Positions 42,863 to 56,300 of a DNA stretch of 64,000 nt are shown piece after piece; positions within the stretch are counted from its first letter, which is position 1; each line of letters begins with the position of its first letter. The notes beneath the pieces were generated by a model that searched no databases, was not told the origin of the DNA, and worked only from the letters and a program-made list of their open reading frames with translations. Origin of the DNA: Winogradskya humida (lineage in GTDB: Bacteria > Actinomycetota > Actinomycetes > Mycobacteriales > Micromonosporaceae); assembly GCF_016862215.1 (NCBI RefSeq), contig NZ_BOMN01000132.1, positions 1 through 64,000 of the forward strand. Reading direction: 5' to 3'. Made by a program: the position numbers and the translations under genes.

Positions 42863-43813
42863 TCAGGGCGTGAGGACTCGTAGGGGGGTGCCGGACTGCC
42901 AGGCGGCGATGTTTTCGAGGGCTTGGGTGTACATGGTGCGGTAGGTGGTTTCGGTGACGTAGCCGAGGTGGGGGAGGAGCACCGTGTTCGGGGCGCCGCG
43001 GAGGGGGTGGCCGGCCGGGAGGGGCTCGGTGGAGTAGACGTCGAGGCCGGCGCCGGCGATGGTGCCGGTTGTCAGTGCTGCGGCGAGGGCGGTTTCGTCC
43101 ACGATGGGGCCTCGGGAGGTGTTGACCAGGAGGGCCGATGGCTTCATCGCGGCTAGTTCGGGGGTGCCGATCAGGGCTGTGGTGCGGGGGCTGAGTTTGA
43201 GGTGGATGGTCAGGATGTCGCTGGTGGACAGGAGTTCGTCCTTGGGGACCCAGGTGGCGCCCGCCTCGGCGGCGCGGTCGGGGGTGAGGTTTTCGCTCCA
43301 GGCGTTGACCTTCATGTCGAAGGCCTGGGCGATGCGGGCGACCTGGGTGCCGAGGCGGCCGAGGCCCAGGACGCCCAGGGTGCTGCCCGCGAGGTCCGTG
43401 CCGACCGTGGTCTGCCAGCGGCCGTCTCGCAGGGCCCGGTCCTCGGTGACCACGTGGCGGCGGCAGGCGAGGATCAGGGCCCAGGTGAGTTCGGCGGTGT
43501 TGGAGCTCTTGGGCGAGGCGGGCACGGCCATGGCTGTGCCGGTGACCGTGACGCCGTGGGCGGCGGCTGCCGTCAGGTCGATGGAGGCGTTGACCATGCC
43601 GGTGGTGACCAGGAGTCGCAGGTCGGGGAGGCGGTCGAAGGTTTCGGCCCGGAACGGGGTGCGTTCGCGCATGGCGATGACGACCTGGGCGCCGCGGAGG
43701 GCGGCGGCCAGGTCGTCGAGGTTGTCGATGTGGTCGTGCAGGACCTCGACGGAAGCGCCGTCGAGAAAGCCGGCTGCCACCCGCTGGTAGTCGTCCAGGA
43801 CGACGATTCTCAC
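42863..43813 (-). CDS. D-isomer-specific 2-hydroxyacid dehydrogenase
   Basis: 316 residues from a GTG at 43813 that overlaps the upstream stop (GTGA). NAD site LGVLGLGRLGTQVARIAQAF, catalytic Arg in VNTSRGPIVDE, Glu in GAGLDVYSTEPLP and His in LLPHLGYVT. This is the SerA/PdxB/HPR group; the substrate is unknown. It is the second gene of a pair with the PPOX protein. Confidence 0.92.
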   Translation of the reverse strand: MRIVVLDDYQRVAAGFLDGASVEVLHDHIDNLDDLAAALRGAQVVIAMRERTPFRAETFDRLPDLRLLVTTGMVNASIDLTAAAAHGVTVTGTAMAVPASPKSSNTAELTWALILACRRHVVTEDRALRDGRWQTTVGTDLAGSTLGVLGLGRLGTQVARIAQAFDMKVNAWSENLTPDRAAEAGATWVPKDELLSTSDILTIHLKLSPRTTALIGTPELAAMKPSALLVNTSRGPIVDETALAAALTTGTIAGAGLDVYSTEPLPAGHPLRGAPNTVLLPHLGYVTETTYRTMYTQALENIAAWQSGTPLRVLTP

Positions 43814-44214
43814 TTGAGTTTGCCCCAGCCGTGCCAGCGCTCGATGGCGAGCCGGGTGAGCACCCGGGGGCTTTCGCGGTCGGGGTAGGCGTCGCCGTTG
43901 TAGTGGCGGGAGATGCGGTCGATGCCGGCCAGGTCGACGTCCTCGACGATCTCGGAGACGGTGCCCTGCAGGCTGACGTGGGTGTACCAGTCGTCGGAGG
44001 CGAGGACGGTCAGGGAGACGCGGGGGTCCTTCTTGAGGTGCTTGATCCGGACCCGGGTGGCGTCGAGGCCGAGCAGCACGTTGCTGTCGTCCTCGAGGAG
44101 GTACCACGTGGCGACCGTGACCGGGCGGCCGTCGGCGGCGACCGTGGCCATGACGGCCGGGTTGGGGAGGCGGAGCAGATCGAGGACCTGGGTGGGCAGG
44201 GGCATGGCTGTCAT
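43810..44214 (-). CDS. PPOX-class F420/FMN-dependent oxidoreductase
   Basis: 134 residues from the ATG at 44214 (a second ATG is nine bases further in). A split-barrel flavin fold: LRLPNPAVMATVAADGRPVT, then ATWYLLEDDSNVLLGLDATR, RIKHLKKDPRVSLTVLAS and HVSLQGTVSEI. The K in RIKHLKKDPR and R in RVSLTV are cofactor phosphate-binding positions in this family. It reduces small molecules with F420H2 or FMNH2. The F420 option fits an actinomycete. Confidence 0.88.
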   Translation of the reverse strand: MTAMPLPTQVLDLLRLPNPAVMATVAADGRPVTVATWYLLEDDSNVLLGLDATRVRIKHLKKDPRVSLTVLASDDWYTHVSLQGTVSEIVEDVDLAGIDRISRHYNGDAYPDRESPRVLTRLAIERWHGWGKLK

Positions 44215-44338
44215 GCGATCAAGCCTAGAGGGTCCCGGATTCAACATGTCGAAGCGTGAATGTGCGAGTTTTGCGAGCTTTATTCTGATTAGCTCGCGGG
44301 AGGTGGTGGTGAGCGCTGCCCACTCGTAGGAGAGGCCG

Positions 44339-47300
44339 ATGACGTCACGCCGCGCGGTGGCTCTGTTCACGATCATTGTCCTGGTTTCGCTGTCAGCGGT
44401 GGTCGGTCTGTCCGGTCCGGCGGCGGCAGCGGGTGGGTACGTGCTGTCCCTCTACGGCGGTACAGGGGCGGCGAGTGCCCCCGTGTCCGGTCCGGCCGGG
44501 TCGAGCCCGATCGGGCGGCCGGACGCGATGGCCACCGACGGGGCGGGCAACGTCTGGGTGTACGTGCGCTCCGCGTGCCGGGTCGTGAAGATCTCCGCGG
44601 CGGGCACGCTGTCCCCGGCTGTGGGTAACGGGACGTGCGGGGCCGCTGTTGCCGGTGACGCGACGTCGTCGCCGTTGTCGAGCAGTGTCAAGGCGCTCGC
44701 CGTGGACGGCAGCGGGAACCTGTTCGTCGGGGACTACGGCAACGCGCGGGTCTTCAAGGTCACGTCCGGCGGGACGCTGTCGGTCTTCGCCGGGAACGGG
44801 ACGACGACGGCACCGGTCGCGGGATCGGCGACCTCGACCGCGGTGCGGCCCGACAGCATGGCGGTCGACGGGTCCGGGAATCTCTTCGTCGGGTATGTGA
44901 GCCAGGCGCAGGTCGTGAAGATCACCGCGGCGGGGGCGCTGACCCGGTACGCGGGGACTGGCACCGCCGGCACCCCGATCCTCGGTGGCGTCGCCACGCT
45001 GACGCAGATCAGCCAGCCCGCGAGCCTCGCCGTCGACACGACCGGGAACCTCTACGTCGGCGACATCGGCAACAAGCGCATCTACCAGGTCAGCACCGCG
45101 AACGTCCTGAGCTTCTTCGCCGGTTCGGGGGCGACCGCGACCCCCGTGCCGGGCAGCATCACCTCACCGGTCCCGGCGCCGTACGCGATGGCCTTCGACA
45201 GCGCCTCGATCCTCTACGTCGCCGAGAACTACAGCCACCAGATCCTGTCGTTCACGCTGGCCGGGCTCGGCGCGCCGACGCTGGTGGCGGGCACCGGCGG
45301 TACGGGTACGCCCGTCGCCGGCGTCTCGACGAGCTCGCCGCTGGGCACGATCCCGGCTCTGGTGGCCCCCGCGGCGAGCACGGTGCTGGCCGGTGACACG
45401 GACAACAACTACCTGCTCCGGATCGCGGCACCGACCGTGCCGGGCGCCCCGACCGGATTGTCCGCGGTTCCCGGCCCGTCGAAGGCGATCCTGACGTTCA
45501 CCCCGCCGGCAAGCGATGGCGGCAGCACGATCACGGGTTACGAGGCGTCGACGAACAACGGCACCACGTGGGCGGCGCTGGCCACGACCGGGTCGGGCAC
45601 GAAGACCGGCACGGTGACGGGCCTGATCAACGGCATCGCCTACACCGTACGGGTCCGGGCGGTCAACGCCGTCGGCACGAGCACGGCGAGCGCGAGCACC
45701 ACCGTCACGCCCGCGACGGCGCCGGGCGCCCCGACCGCGCTGATCCCGGTCGGCCAGGACGGCCAGGTGAACCTGACGTTCGTCCCGCCGCTGAACGACG
45801 GGGGCAGCGCGATCACCGGGTACGAGGTGTCCACCGACAGCGGCTCCACGTGGTCGGCGTTCGCCGCGACCGGCGTGCTGGGGCTGTCCGGGAACGTCAC
45901 CGGGCTGACCAACGGGACGGCGTACACCTTTCAGATCCGGGCAGTGAATCTTGTCGGCCCGGGCCCGTCGACAGCTGCCGTGACCGCGACGCCGCGGGGT
46001 GCGCCCTATGCGCCGGCGAATCTCACCGCCGTCCCGGGTAACGCGCAGGCGACGCTGACGTTCACGACGCCGGCCGACGGTGGCAACGCGATCCTGGGTT
46101 ATCAGGTGTCCACCGACGACGGCGCGAACTGGGCCGGGCTGACGGTCACCACGGCCGGGACGACCAACACGGCGACCGTGACAGGGCTGACCAACGGCAC
46201 TGCTTATCCCGTACGCGTCAGAGCCCTGAACCTGGCCGGCACCGGAATCGCCAGCTCAGCCGTCACCGTCTCCCTCGCCGCGCTGGTGCCCGACGCCCCG
46301 ACCGGGCTGGTCGTCGTCGCCGGGGACGCCCAGATCGCGGTCAGCTTCACGCCCCCGGCGAGCAACGGCGGCAGCGCGATCACCGGCTACGAGGCGTCCA
46401 CGAACAACGGCACGAGCTGGAGCGCGCTCGCGACGACGGCCGGCCTGCTCGGCGTGCGGAACGCAACGATCACCGGTCTGACCAACGGGACGTCGTACAC
46501 GGTCCGGGTGCGCGCGGTGAACGCCGTCGGCCCGAGCCCGGCGAGCACGAGCGTCACGGTGACTCCCCGGGGCGCGCCGTACGCGCCGACCGGGCTGACC
46601 GCCGTCGCGGGCAACGGCCAGGCGACGCTGACGTTCACGACGCCGGGTGACGGTGGCAACGCGATCCTGGGGTATCAGGTGTCGACCGACGACGGCGCGA
46701 ACTGGGCAGCGCTGACGGTCACCACGGCAGGGACGACCAACACCGCGACCGTGACGGGCCTCAGCAACGGGACCGTCTACCCCGTACGCGTCAGAGCAGT
46801 GAACCTCGCCGGCACCGGCGCGGCGAGCTCAGCCACCACCGTCTCCCTCGCGGCCCTGGTGCCGGACGCTCCGACAACGCTGATCGCCGTGGCAGGGGAT
46901 GCCTCGATCGCGGTCACGTTCGTGCCCCCGGCGAGCACGGGCGGCAGTGCGCTGACCGGCTACGAGGCGTCCACCGACAACGGCGTGACGTGGGGCCCGC
47001 TCGCGACGACGGCGGGCCTGCTCGGCGTGCGGAACGGCACGATCACAGGCCTGATCAACGGTACGGCGTACGCGGTGAAGGTCCGCGCGGTCAACGCTGT
47101 GGGTCCTAGCGTCGCTACTGCGGCTGTCAGTGCTACGCCACGCGGTGTCCCGTACGCGCCGACGAACCTCACCGCCGCACCCGGTGACCGCCAGGCGACC
47201 GTCACGTTCACGACGCCGGGTGACGGTGGCAACGCGCTGCTCGGCTACCAGGTGTCCACCGACAACGGCGCGACGTGGAACGGGCTGACGGTCACGACGG

Positions 47301-50300
47301 CCGGCACCACCAACACCGGCACGGTGACCGGCCTGACCAACGGCACCACGTACGCGCTCAAGGTCCGCGCGATCAGCCTGGCAGGCAACGGCATCGCGAG
47401 CTCGCCGGCCCCGGTGACGCTGCCCGCGCTCGTGCCCGACGCGCCGACCGGGCTGGTCGCGATCGCCGGGGATGCCTCGATCGCGGTCACTTTCGCGCCC
47501 CCGGCCACCACGGGCGGCAGCGCTCTGACCGGCTACGAGGCGTCCACCGACAACGGCGTGACGTGGAGCTCGCTCACCACGACCGCGGGCCTGCTCGGCG
47601 TCCGCAACGGCACGATCGCCGGCCTCACCAACGGCACGACCTATGCCGTGAAGGTCCGCGCGGTCAACGCTATAGGCTCCAGCGTCGCTACTGCGGCTGT
47701 CAGTGCTACGCCACGCGGCGTCCCGTACGCGCCGGTCAACCTCACGGCCACCCCCGGTGACCGCCAGGCGTCCGTCACGTTCACCACGCCCGCCGACGGC
47801 GGCAACGCGATCCTCGGCTACCAGGTCTCCACCGACAACGGCACCACCTGGAACGCCCTCACGGTCACCACCACGGGCTCCACCGGCACGGGCACGGTGA
47901 CCGGCCTGACGAACGGCACGACCTACGCGCTCAAGGTCCGCGCGCTCAACCTCGCGGGCAACGGCATCGCGAGCACGGCCGCGTCCGTCACGCTGCAGTC
48001 CCTGGCCCCCGACGCGCCGACCGGTCTGGTCGCCGGCGCCGGGGACTCGTCGGTCACGCTCAGCTTCGCCGCGCCGGCCGCCAACGGGGGCAGCGCGATC
48101 ACCGGATATCAGGCGTCCGTCGACAACGGCACCACCTGGACCACGCTCAGCACCACCGACGGCCTGCTCGGGGTCAAGAACGCGACACTCACCGGCCTGA
48201 CCAACGGCACCACCTACGCCGTACGCGTCCGCGCGCTCAACGCCGTCGGCCCCGGCCCGGCGAGCGGGAGTGCGAGCGCGACCCCGCGCGGCGCACCGTA
48301 CGCGCCGACCGGCCTCTCCGCCGTGCCCGGCAACACGCAGGCGACCGTGACGTTCACGACCCCGAACGACGGCGGCTACGGGATCCTCGGCTACCAGGTC
48401 TCCACCGACGACGGCTCGACGTGGGCGGGGCTCACGGTCACGACGTCGGGAACCACCAACACGGGTACGGTCACCGGCCTCACCAACGGCAGGACGTACG
48501 CGCTGCGCGTCCGCGCGTACAGCCTCGGCGGCACCGGCGCGGCGAGCGCGGGCACCGCCGTGGTCCTGCCCGCCCTGGCCCCCACTGCGCCGTCCGGGCT
48601 GGTCGCGATCGCGGGGGACACCACCGTGGCCCTGATGTTCGCGCCGCCCTCGGCGAACGGCGGCGCCACGATCACCGGCTACGAGGCGTCCACCGACGAC
48701 GGCACCACCTGGTCGGCGCTCGCCACGACCGACGGCCTGCTCGGCATGCGCAACGCGACCCTCACCGGGCTCGTCAACGGCACCACGTACGCGATCCGGG
48801 TCCGCGCCCTCAACCCGACCGGCCCGAGCCCGGCCACCGACAGCGTCCCGGTGACCCCGCGCGGGGCGCCGTACGCGCCGGCCGGCCTCATCGCCGTCCC
48901 CGGTAACGGCCAGGCGGTCCTGACGTTCACCACACCGGCCGACGGCGGCAACACGCTCCTCGGCTACCAGGTGTCGACGGACAACGGCGGCACGTGGTCG
49001 GCGCTGACCGTGTCCACGTCCGGCACCACCAACACGGCGACCGTCACCGGGCTCACGAACGGCATCACCTACTCCGTACGCGTCAGAGCCCTGAACCTCG
49101 CCGGCACCGGAGCTCCCAGCGCGACCGCCACCGTGACCCCGGCGACCGTGCCCGGCGCCCCGACCGGCGTGGCCGCCGCACCGGGCAACACCCAGATCAC
49201 GGTGACCTACACGGCGCCGGCGAGCACGGGCGGCAGCCCGGTCACCGGCTACCAGGTCTCCACCTACGACGGCACGACGTGGGCGGCGCTGCCCGCGTCC
49301 GGCACCGTCACCGGTCTCACCAACGGCACGACGTACGCCGTCCGCGTCCGGGCCCTCAACGCCGTCGGCGCGGGCGCGTCCAGCACGCCGGTCAGCGTGA
49401 CCCCGGTGCCGAACACCCCGGACCCGCCCACCGGCCTGAGCGCCGCGCGTGGCGACCGCAGCGCGACCCTGACGTTCACGCCGCCGGCGATGACCGGTGC
49501 GAGCCCGATCAGCTCCTACGACGTGTCCACGGATGACGGCGCGACATGGTCCGCGCTGGCCGCGTCGAAAGTGGTCACCGGCTTGACGAACGGGACCACG
49601 TACACGGTCCGGGTACGCGCGGTGAACGCCTCGGGTCCCGGGCCGGCGAGCGCCTCGGCAACCGTGACGCCTGCGACGACTCCCGGCACACCGACCGGCC
49701 TGTCCGTGGCGATGGGCGACGGCACGGCCACGCTGTCCTTCACCGCCCCGGCGAGCGACGGCGGTGACGCGATCACCGGTTACGACGTGTCCACCGACGA
49801 CGGGAGCACGTGGGCGGCGCTGCCCGCTTCCCGGATCGTCGGCGGCCTGACCAACGGCACGTCGTACACGTTCCGCGTCCGCGCGGTGAACAGCGTCGGC
49901 GCCGGCACCCCCACCGCGGGCACCACCGGCACGCCGTCGACGGTTCCCGGCGCGCCCACCGGCGTGTCCGCGACCGCGGGTGACGGCCGGGCCGTGGTGA
50001 CCTTCACCGCCCCGGCCAGCGACGGCGGCTCGCCGGTCACGCGTTACGAGGTGTCCACCGACGACGGCGTCAGCTGGGCCACCCTGCCCGCGAACGGCAC
50101 GGTCACGGGCCTGACCAACACCACGACCTACACCATCCGGGTACGCGCGGTGAACAGCACCGGAACCGGCCCCGCGAGCGCCGCCGTCACGGTCACCCCC
50201 GTCGACGGCCTGCCCGGGGCGCCGACCGGGCTGTCGGCCACCCGCGGCGACCGCGGCGCGACGCTCGCGTTCAGCGCCCCCGCCGACCCGGGCAGCAGCG

Positions 50301-53300
50301 CGATCAGCGGCTACGAGGTGTCCACCGACGGCGGGACGACGTGGGCGGCGCTGCCCGCTTCCCGGATCGTCGGCGGATTGACGAACGGGACCGCGTACAC
50401 AGTGCGGGTAAGGGCAGTGAACGACGCCGGAGCGGGACCGTCCTCCGCGAGCGTGACCGTCACCCCCGCCGCCGCGCCCGGAGCGCCCACCAACCTGCGG
50501 GCGTCGCGCGGCAACCACAGCGCGACCCTGATGTTCGCCGCGCCCGTCAACGACGGCGGCGACCCGATCACCGGCTACGACGTCTCCACCGACAACGGCG
50601 CGACCTGGAACCCCCTCGCGGCCGACCGGACCGTCACCGGGCTCACCAACGGCACGACCTATGTCATCCGGGTACGCGCGGTCAACGGCGTCGGCGCCGG
50701 AACGCCCAGCGCCAGCGTCTCCATCACCCCGGCCACCACGTCCGCGGCGCCCACCGGGCTGACCGCCCAGCGCGGCAACGGCAGCGCGACGCTCACGTTC
50801 ACCGCCCCGGCGTCCGACGGCGGGGACCCGATCACCGGCTACCAGGTGTCCACCGACAACGGGCAGACGTGGGCGGGGCTGGCGGCCGACCGCACGGTGA
50901 CCGGGTTGACCAACGGCGTCACGTACACGGTCCAGGTGCGCGCGGTGAACAGCTCGGGGCCCGGCGCGGCGAGCGCGAGCACGCTCGTCACCCCGGCCAC
51001 AAGCCCCGGCGCGCCGGGCGGGTTGTCCGCCACCGCGGGGGACAGCAGCGCGACGCTGATGTTCGCCGCCCCCGACGACGGCGGCGACCAGGTCACCGGT
51101 TACGAGGTGTCGGCCGACGACGGCGGTACGTGGTCCGCGTTCACCGCCACCGGATCGGGTTCGGCCAGGACGGGCACGGTGACGGGGCTCGACAACGGGA
51201 CCGCGTACACCGTGCGGGTCCGGGCGTTCAATGGCGTCGGGACGGGAGCGTCCAGCGCCGCCGTCACGGTGACGCCGATCAGTGGGGTGCCGGGGGCGCC
51301 GACCGGGCTCGCTGCCGCGCGGGGCGACCAGAGCGCCACGCTGACCTTTACCGCGCCGGCCGATCCGGGAAGCAGTGCGATCAGCGGGTACGAGTACTCC
51401 ACCGACGCCGGGGTCACGTGGACGGCGCTGGCCGTGGGTGGTGTCGTCGGCGGGCTGACGAACGGGACGGCGTACGAGTTCTGGGTCCGTGCCCGTAACA
51501 GCGCCGGGCCGGGACCGGCGAGCAGCAGCGCGACGGCCACCCCGGCGACCGTGCCGCAGGCGCCGACCGGGCTCACCGCGAATCCGGGCGACACGACGGC
51601 GGCGCTGGCGTTCCGGGCGCCGGTCAGCGACGGCGGCGACCCGATCACCCGCTACGACGTGTCCACCGACAACGGCACGTCGTGGGTCACGCTGCCCGTC
51701 GACCGGGTGGTCACCGGGCTCACCAACGGGACTGCCTATCCGGTACGCGTCCGCGCGGTCAACACCGTCGGCACCGGCCTGAGCAGCGACGCGGTGTCCG
51801 TGACCCCGTCGCCGGGCCGCCCGGGCGCGCCCACCCGGCTGACCGCGGCACCCGGCAATGCGAGCGCCACCCTGACGTTCACCGCGCCCGCGTCGGCCGG
51901 CTCGTCCCCGATCAGCGGCTACGACGTCTCCGTCGACGAGGGGATCACGTGGACGCCCCTCGCGGCTGACCGCGTTGTCACGGGGCTGAGCAACGGGACC
52001 GCGTACCAGATCAGTGTCCGCGCCCGTAACGCCGCCGGTGCCGGACCCGGCAGCGCGAGCGTCACCGTCACCCCGGCGACCACCGCGGCCGCACCCACCG
52101 CACTGACCGCGACCCCCGGCGATTCCTCGGCGGCGCTGACTTTCACGGCGCCCGCGGACACCGGGGGCAGCGCCGTCACCGGCTACGACGTGTCCGTCGA
52201 CGACGGCACCACCTGGAACCCGCTGACCGTCTCCGGCGGCGCGACCCTGACCGGCACTGTGACCGGGCTGACCAACGGCACCTCGTACCCGATCCGCGTC
52301 CGCGCCGTCACCGCCGCCGGTAAGGGCGCGGCCGGCGACAGCGCCACGGTGACCCCGGCGACCACTGCGGACGCGCCGGCCGCGTTCAACGTCACGTCCG
52401 GTGACGGGCAGCTGTACCTGTACTTCACCGCGCCCGCGTCCGACGGGGGCAGCCCGATCACCGGGTACGAGGTCAGCGTCGACGACGGCGGCACCTGGGC
52501 GGCGGTTGCCCCGGACCGGATCGTCACCGGGCTCACGAACGGGACCAGTTACCGGGTACGCGTACGCGCGGTCACCGCCGCCGGTCCCGGAGCCGTCACC
52601 GACAGCATCTCCGCCGCGCCGGTGAACGGGCTGCCCGGCGCACCGACCGGCCTGACCGCGACCCGCGGCGACAGCTCGGCGACGGTCTCCTACACCGCAC
52701 CCGCCAACCCGGGCTCATCCGCGATCACCGGTTACGAGGTGTCCACCGACGACGGCTGGAACTGGGCACCCCTGGCCGCCGACAACCGGATCACCGCGCT
52801 CAGCAACGGCACCACGTACGCCGTCCGCGTCCGCGCCGTCAACGCCGCGGGCCCCGGCCCGGCGAGCGACAGCGCCCCGGTCACCCCGGCGGCCGTGCCG
52901 GGACAACCGGCCGGGCTGCGCGCGACAGCGGGGGACACCACCGCCACCCTGACGTTCACCGCGCCCGCCTCCGACGGCGGCTCCACGATCACCGGCTACG
53001 AATATTCGCTCGACGGCACCACCTGGTCCGCGCTGCCCGCTTCCCTCATCATCGGCGGGCTGACGAACGGGACGGCGTACCCGGTCCGGGTCCGCGCCCG
53101 CAACGACGTCGGGGCCGGCCCGGCGAGCGCTTCCGTCTCCGTGACACCGCGAGCCCTTCCCGGCGCTCCCACCAACGTCGCCGCCACGCCGGGGGACGGC
53201 ACCGCGACGATCACGTTCACCGCGCCCGCGTCCGACGGCGGCTCGGCGATCACCCGGTACGAGGTGTCCACCGACAACGGCGTGACCTGGGCGGTCCTGC

Positions 53301-56300
53301 CCGCCAACGGCGTCGTCGCCGGGCTGACCAACGGCACCGCGTACGCGATCCGGCTCCGTGCCCGCAACGCCGCGGGTGTCGGCCCGGCCAGCGCCGCCGT
53401 CACCGTCACCCCGGCCGCTGTCCCCGGTGCGCCCACGGATCTCGTCGCGACCCCGGGCAACGGCTCGATCTCGGTGAGCTTCACCGCACCCGCCGGCGTG
53501 GGCGGTTCCGCGATCACCGGCTACGACGTGTCCGTCGACGACGGCGTGACGTGGGCGGCGCTGCCCGCTTCCCGGGTCGTCGGGGGGCTCACGAACGGCG
53601 CGACCTACACCGTGCGGGTCCGTGCCCGCAACGGCGTGGGTGCCGGGCCGGCCAGCTCGTCGGTCATCGCCACCCCGGCGACGGTTCCCGGGGCGCCGGC
53701 CGGGCTGACCGCCACGCCGGGCAACGCGTCGATCGTGGTGCGGTTCACGCCGCCCGCGTCGGACGGTGGCTCCGCGATCACCGGCTACGACGTGTCCGTG
53801 GACAACGGGACCACGTGGACCGTGCTGCCCGCGTCGCAGACCGTGGACGGGCTGGCCAATGGGACCACGTACGCCGTCCGGGTCCGTGCCCGCAACGCCG
53901 CCGGCACCGGCGCCGCGAGCGACAACGCCACGGCGACACCCTCGGCCGGGCTGCCCGGCGTGCCCGGCAACGTCGCGGTGACCCGGGGCGATGCCTCCGC
54001 GACCGTGACCTACACGCCTGCCACCGGGACGGTCACCGGCTATCAGGTGTCCGTCGACGACGGGGCCACGTGGCGGACGCTGCCCGGCGACGGGGTGGTC
54101 ACCGGGCTGACCAACGGCGTCAGCTACGCCTTCCGCGTCCGCGCGGTCAACGACAACGGCGTCTCGCCAGCGTCGGCCCCGGTCACCGTGACCCCCGCGA
54201 CGAACCCGTCCGCGCCGGCCGGGGTCACCGCGACCCCGGGCAACCGCAGCGCGACCGTGTCGTTCACGCCGCCGTCCTACGACGGGGGCCTGCCGATCAC
54301 CGGCTACGAGTACTCCCTCGACGGCACGACGTGGTCGGCGCTGCCCCCTTCATCGTCCGTGGGTGACCTCACCAACGGGACCGCGTACACGATCCGGCTC
54401 CGGGCCCGCAACGACGTCGGCGCCGGGCCGTCCGCGTCGGCGCCGCCGGTGACTCCCACCGCGGTGCCGGGCGCGCCCACCGGCGTCGTCGCGGTCGGCC
54501 GGGACCGCAGTGCCACGGTCACGTTCACCGCGCCGGACTCCGACGGCGGAAGCCCGATCATCGCGTACGACGTGTCCATCGACAATGGATCCACGTGGGC
54601 GGTGCTACCGGCCGGCGGCACGGTCACCGGGCTCACCAACGGCACCACCTACACGGTACGGCTCCGCGCCCGCACCAGCGCCGGCACCGGCCCGGCATCC
54701 GCGCCGGCCACCGTCACACCCGCGACCGTGCCCAGCGCCCCGACGGATCTCAGCGTGGCGCCCGGGGACTCGACGGCGACCGTGACGTTCACCGCGCCGG
54801 CCGACGGCGGTTCGCCGGTCACCCGCTACGAGGTGTCCACCGACGACGGCATGACCTGGGCCACCCTCGCCGCGTCGAACACCGTGGGCGGGCTGAGCAA
54901 CGGGACCGCGTACACCGTCAGGGTCCGGGCCCGCAACGACGCGGGCATCGGCGCACCGAGCGCGGGCGTCACCGTGACCCCGGTGTCCGGGCTGCCCGCC
55001 GCACCGGGATCGGTGACCGTGACCCGCGGCGACGCCTCCGTCTCGGTCTACTTCATCCCGCCGTCCGGACCGGTCACCGGCTACGACGTGTCCACCGACA
55101 ACGGCGCGACCTGGTCGGCGCTGCCCGGCAACGGCGTGATCACGGGCCTGACCAACGGGACCGCGTACGCGATCCGGCTGCGCGCCCGCAACGACGTGGG
55201 AACCGGCCCGGCCAGCGCCGCAGTGACGGTGACGCCCGCGACGACCCCGGGCGCGCCGGTGGGGCTGACCGCGGCTGCGGGCGACGGCAGCGCGACCCTC
55301 GTGTTCACCGCGCCCGCGTCCGACGGCGGTTCGCCGGTCACGGACTACCAGTACTCCCTGGACGGCACGACCTGGTCGGCGCTGCCCGCCTCGCTGACCG
55401 TCGGCGGGCTGACGAACGGTGTGACCTACGTGGTCCGCGTCCGCGCCCGTAACGACGTCGGCGCGGGCATTCCCGCGTCGGTCACCGTCACACCCTCAAC
55501 CGTTCCGGGTACGCCCACCGGGGTCAGCGCCGCACGTGGCGACTCGTCGGCGACGGTGACGTTCACCGCGCCCGCCTCGGACGGCGGCTCGCCCATCACG
55601 CGCTACGAGGTGTCGGTCGACGACGGCACGACGTGGGCTGTGCTACCGGCGGGCGGTGTGGTCGGAGGGCTGACGAACGGGACGGCGTACAAAATCAAGC
55701 TTCGTGCCGTGAACGCGACCGGGACCGGCGCACCCAGCGCGACCACCACCGTCACCCCCGCCGGTCTGCCCGGCGCACCCACCTCGGTCGCCACCTCCGC
55801 CGGCGACGCCTCGGCGTCGGTCAGCTTCACCGCACCCGCCACCGGCGGCAGCCCGATCACCGGCTACGAGGTGTCCACCGACAACGGCGTGACCTGGACG
55901 GCGCTGCCCGCCACCGGCATCGTCACCGGACTCACCGACGGCACCACCTACACGATCCGGCTCCGCGCCCGTACCGCCGTCGGTGCCGGGCCCGCGTCGG
56001 CGGCGGTCACCGTCACACCGCGGGCGGCGCTGCCCGGCGCACCCACCGGCCTGACCGTCACCCGCGGCGACGGGTCCGCGACGCTCGCGTTCACGGCCGG
56101 CAGCGGCGACCCGAGCGGCTACGAGGTCTCGATCGACGGCGGCGTCACGTGGCGCCCGCTCGCGGCCAACCGGATCGTCGCGGGCCTGACCAACGGCACC
56201 ACGTACGCGATCGCCGTCCGCGCGGTCAACACCGCCGGCTCCGGCCCTGCCACGCCGTCGGTCCCGGTCACCCCGGCCACGGTCCCGGGACAGCCGTCGA

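Noticed and set aside
46829..50518. A 1229-codon open frame on the minus strand across the FN3 array
   Set aside because: It is opposite the giant gene, has only Arg/Gly/Ala-rich low-complexity sequence, and arises from the strong third-base GC bias of the repeats.
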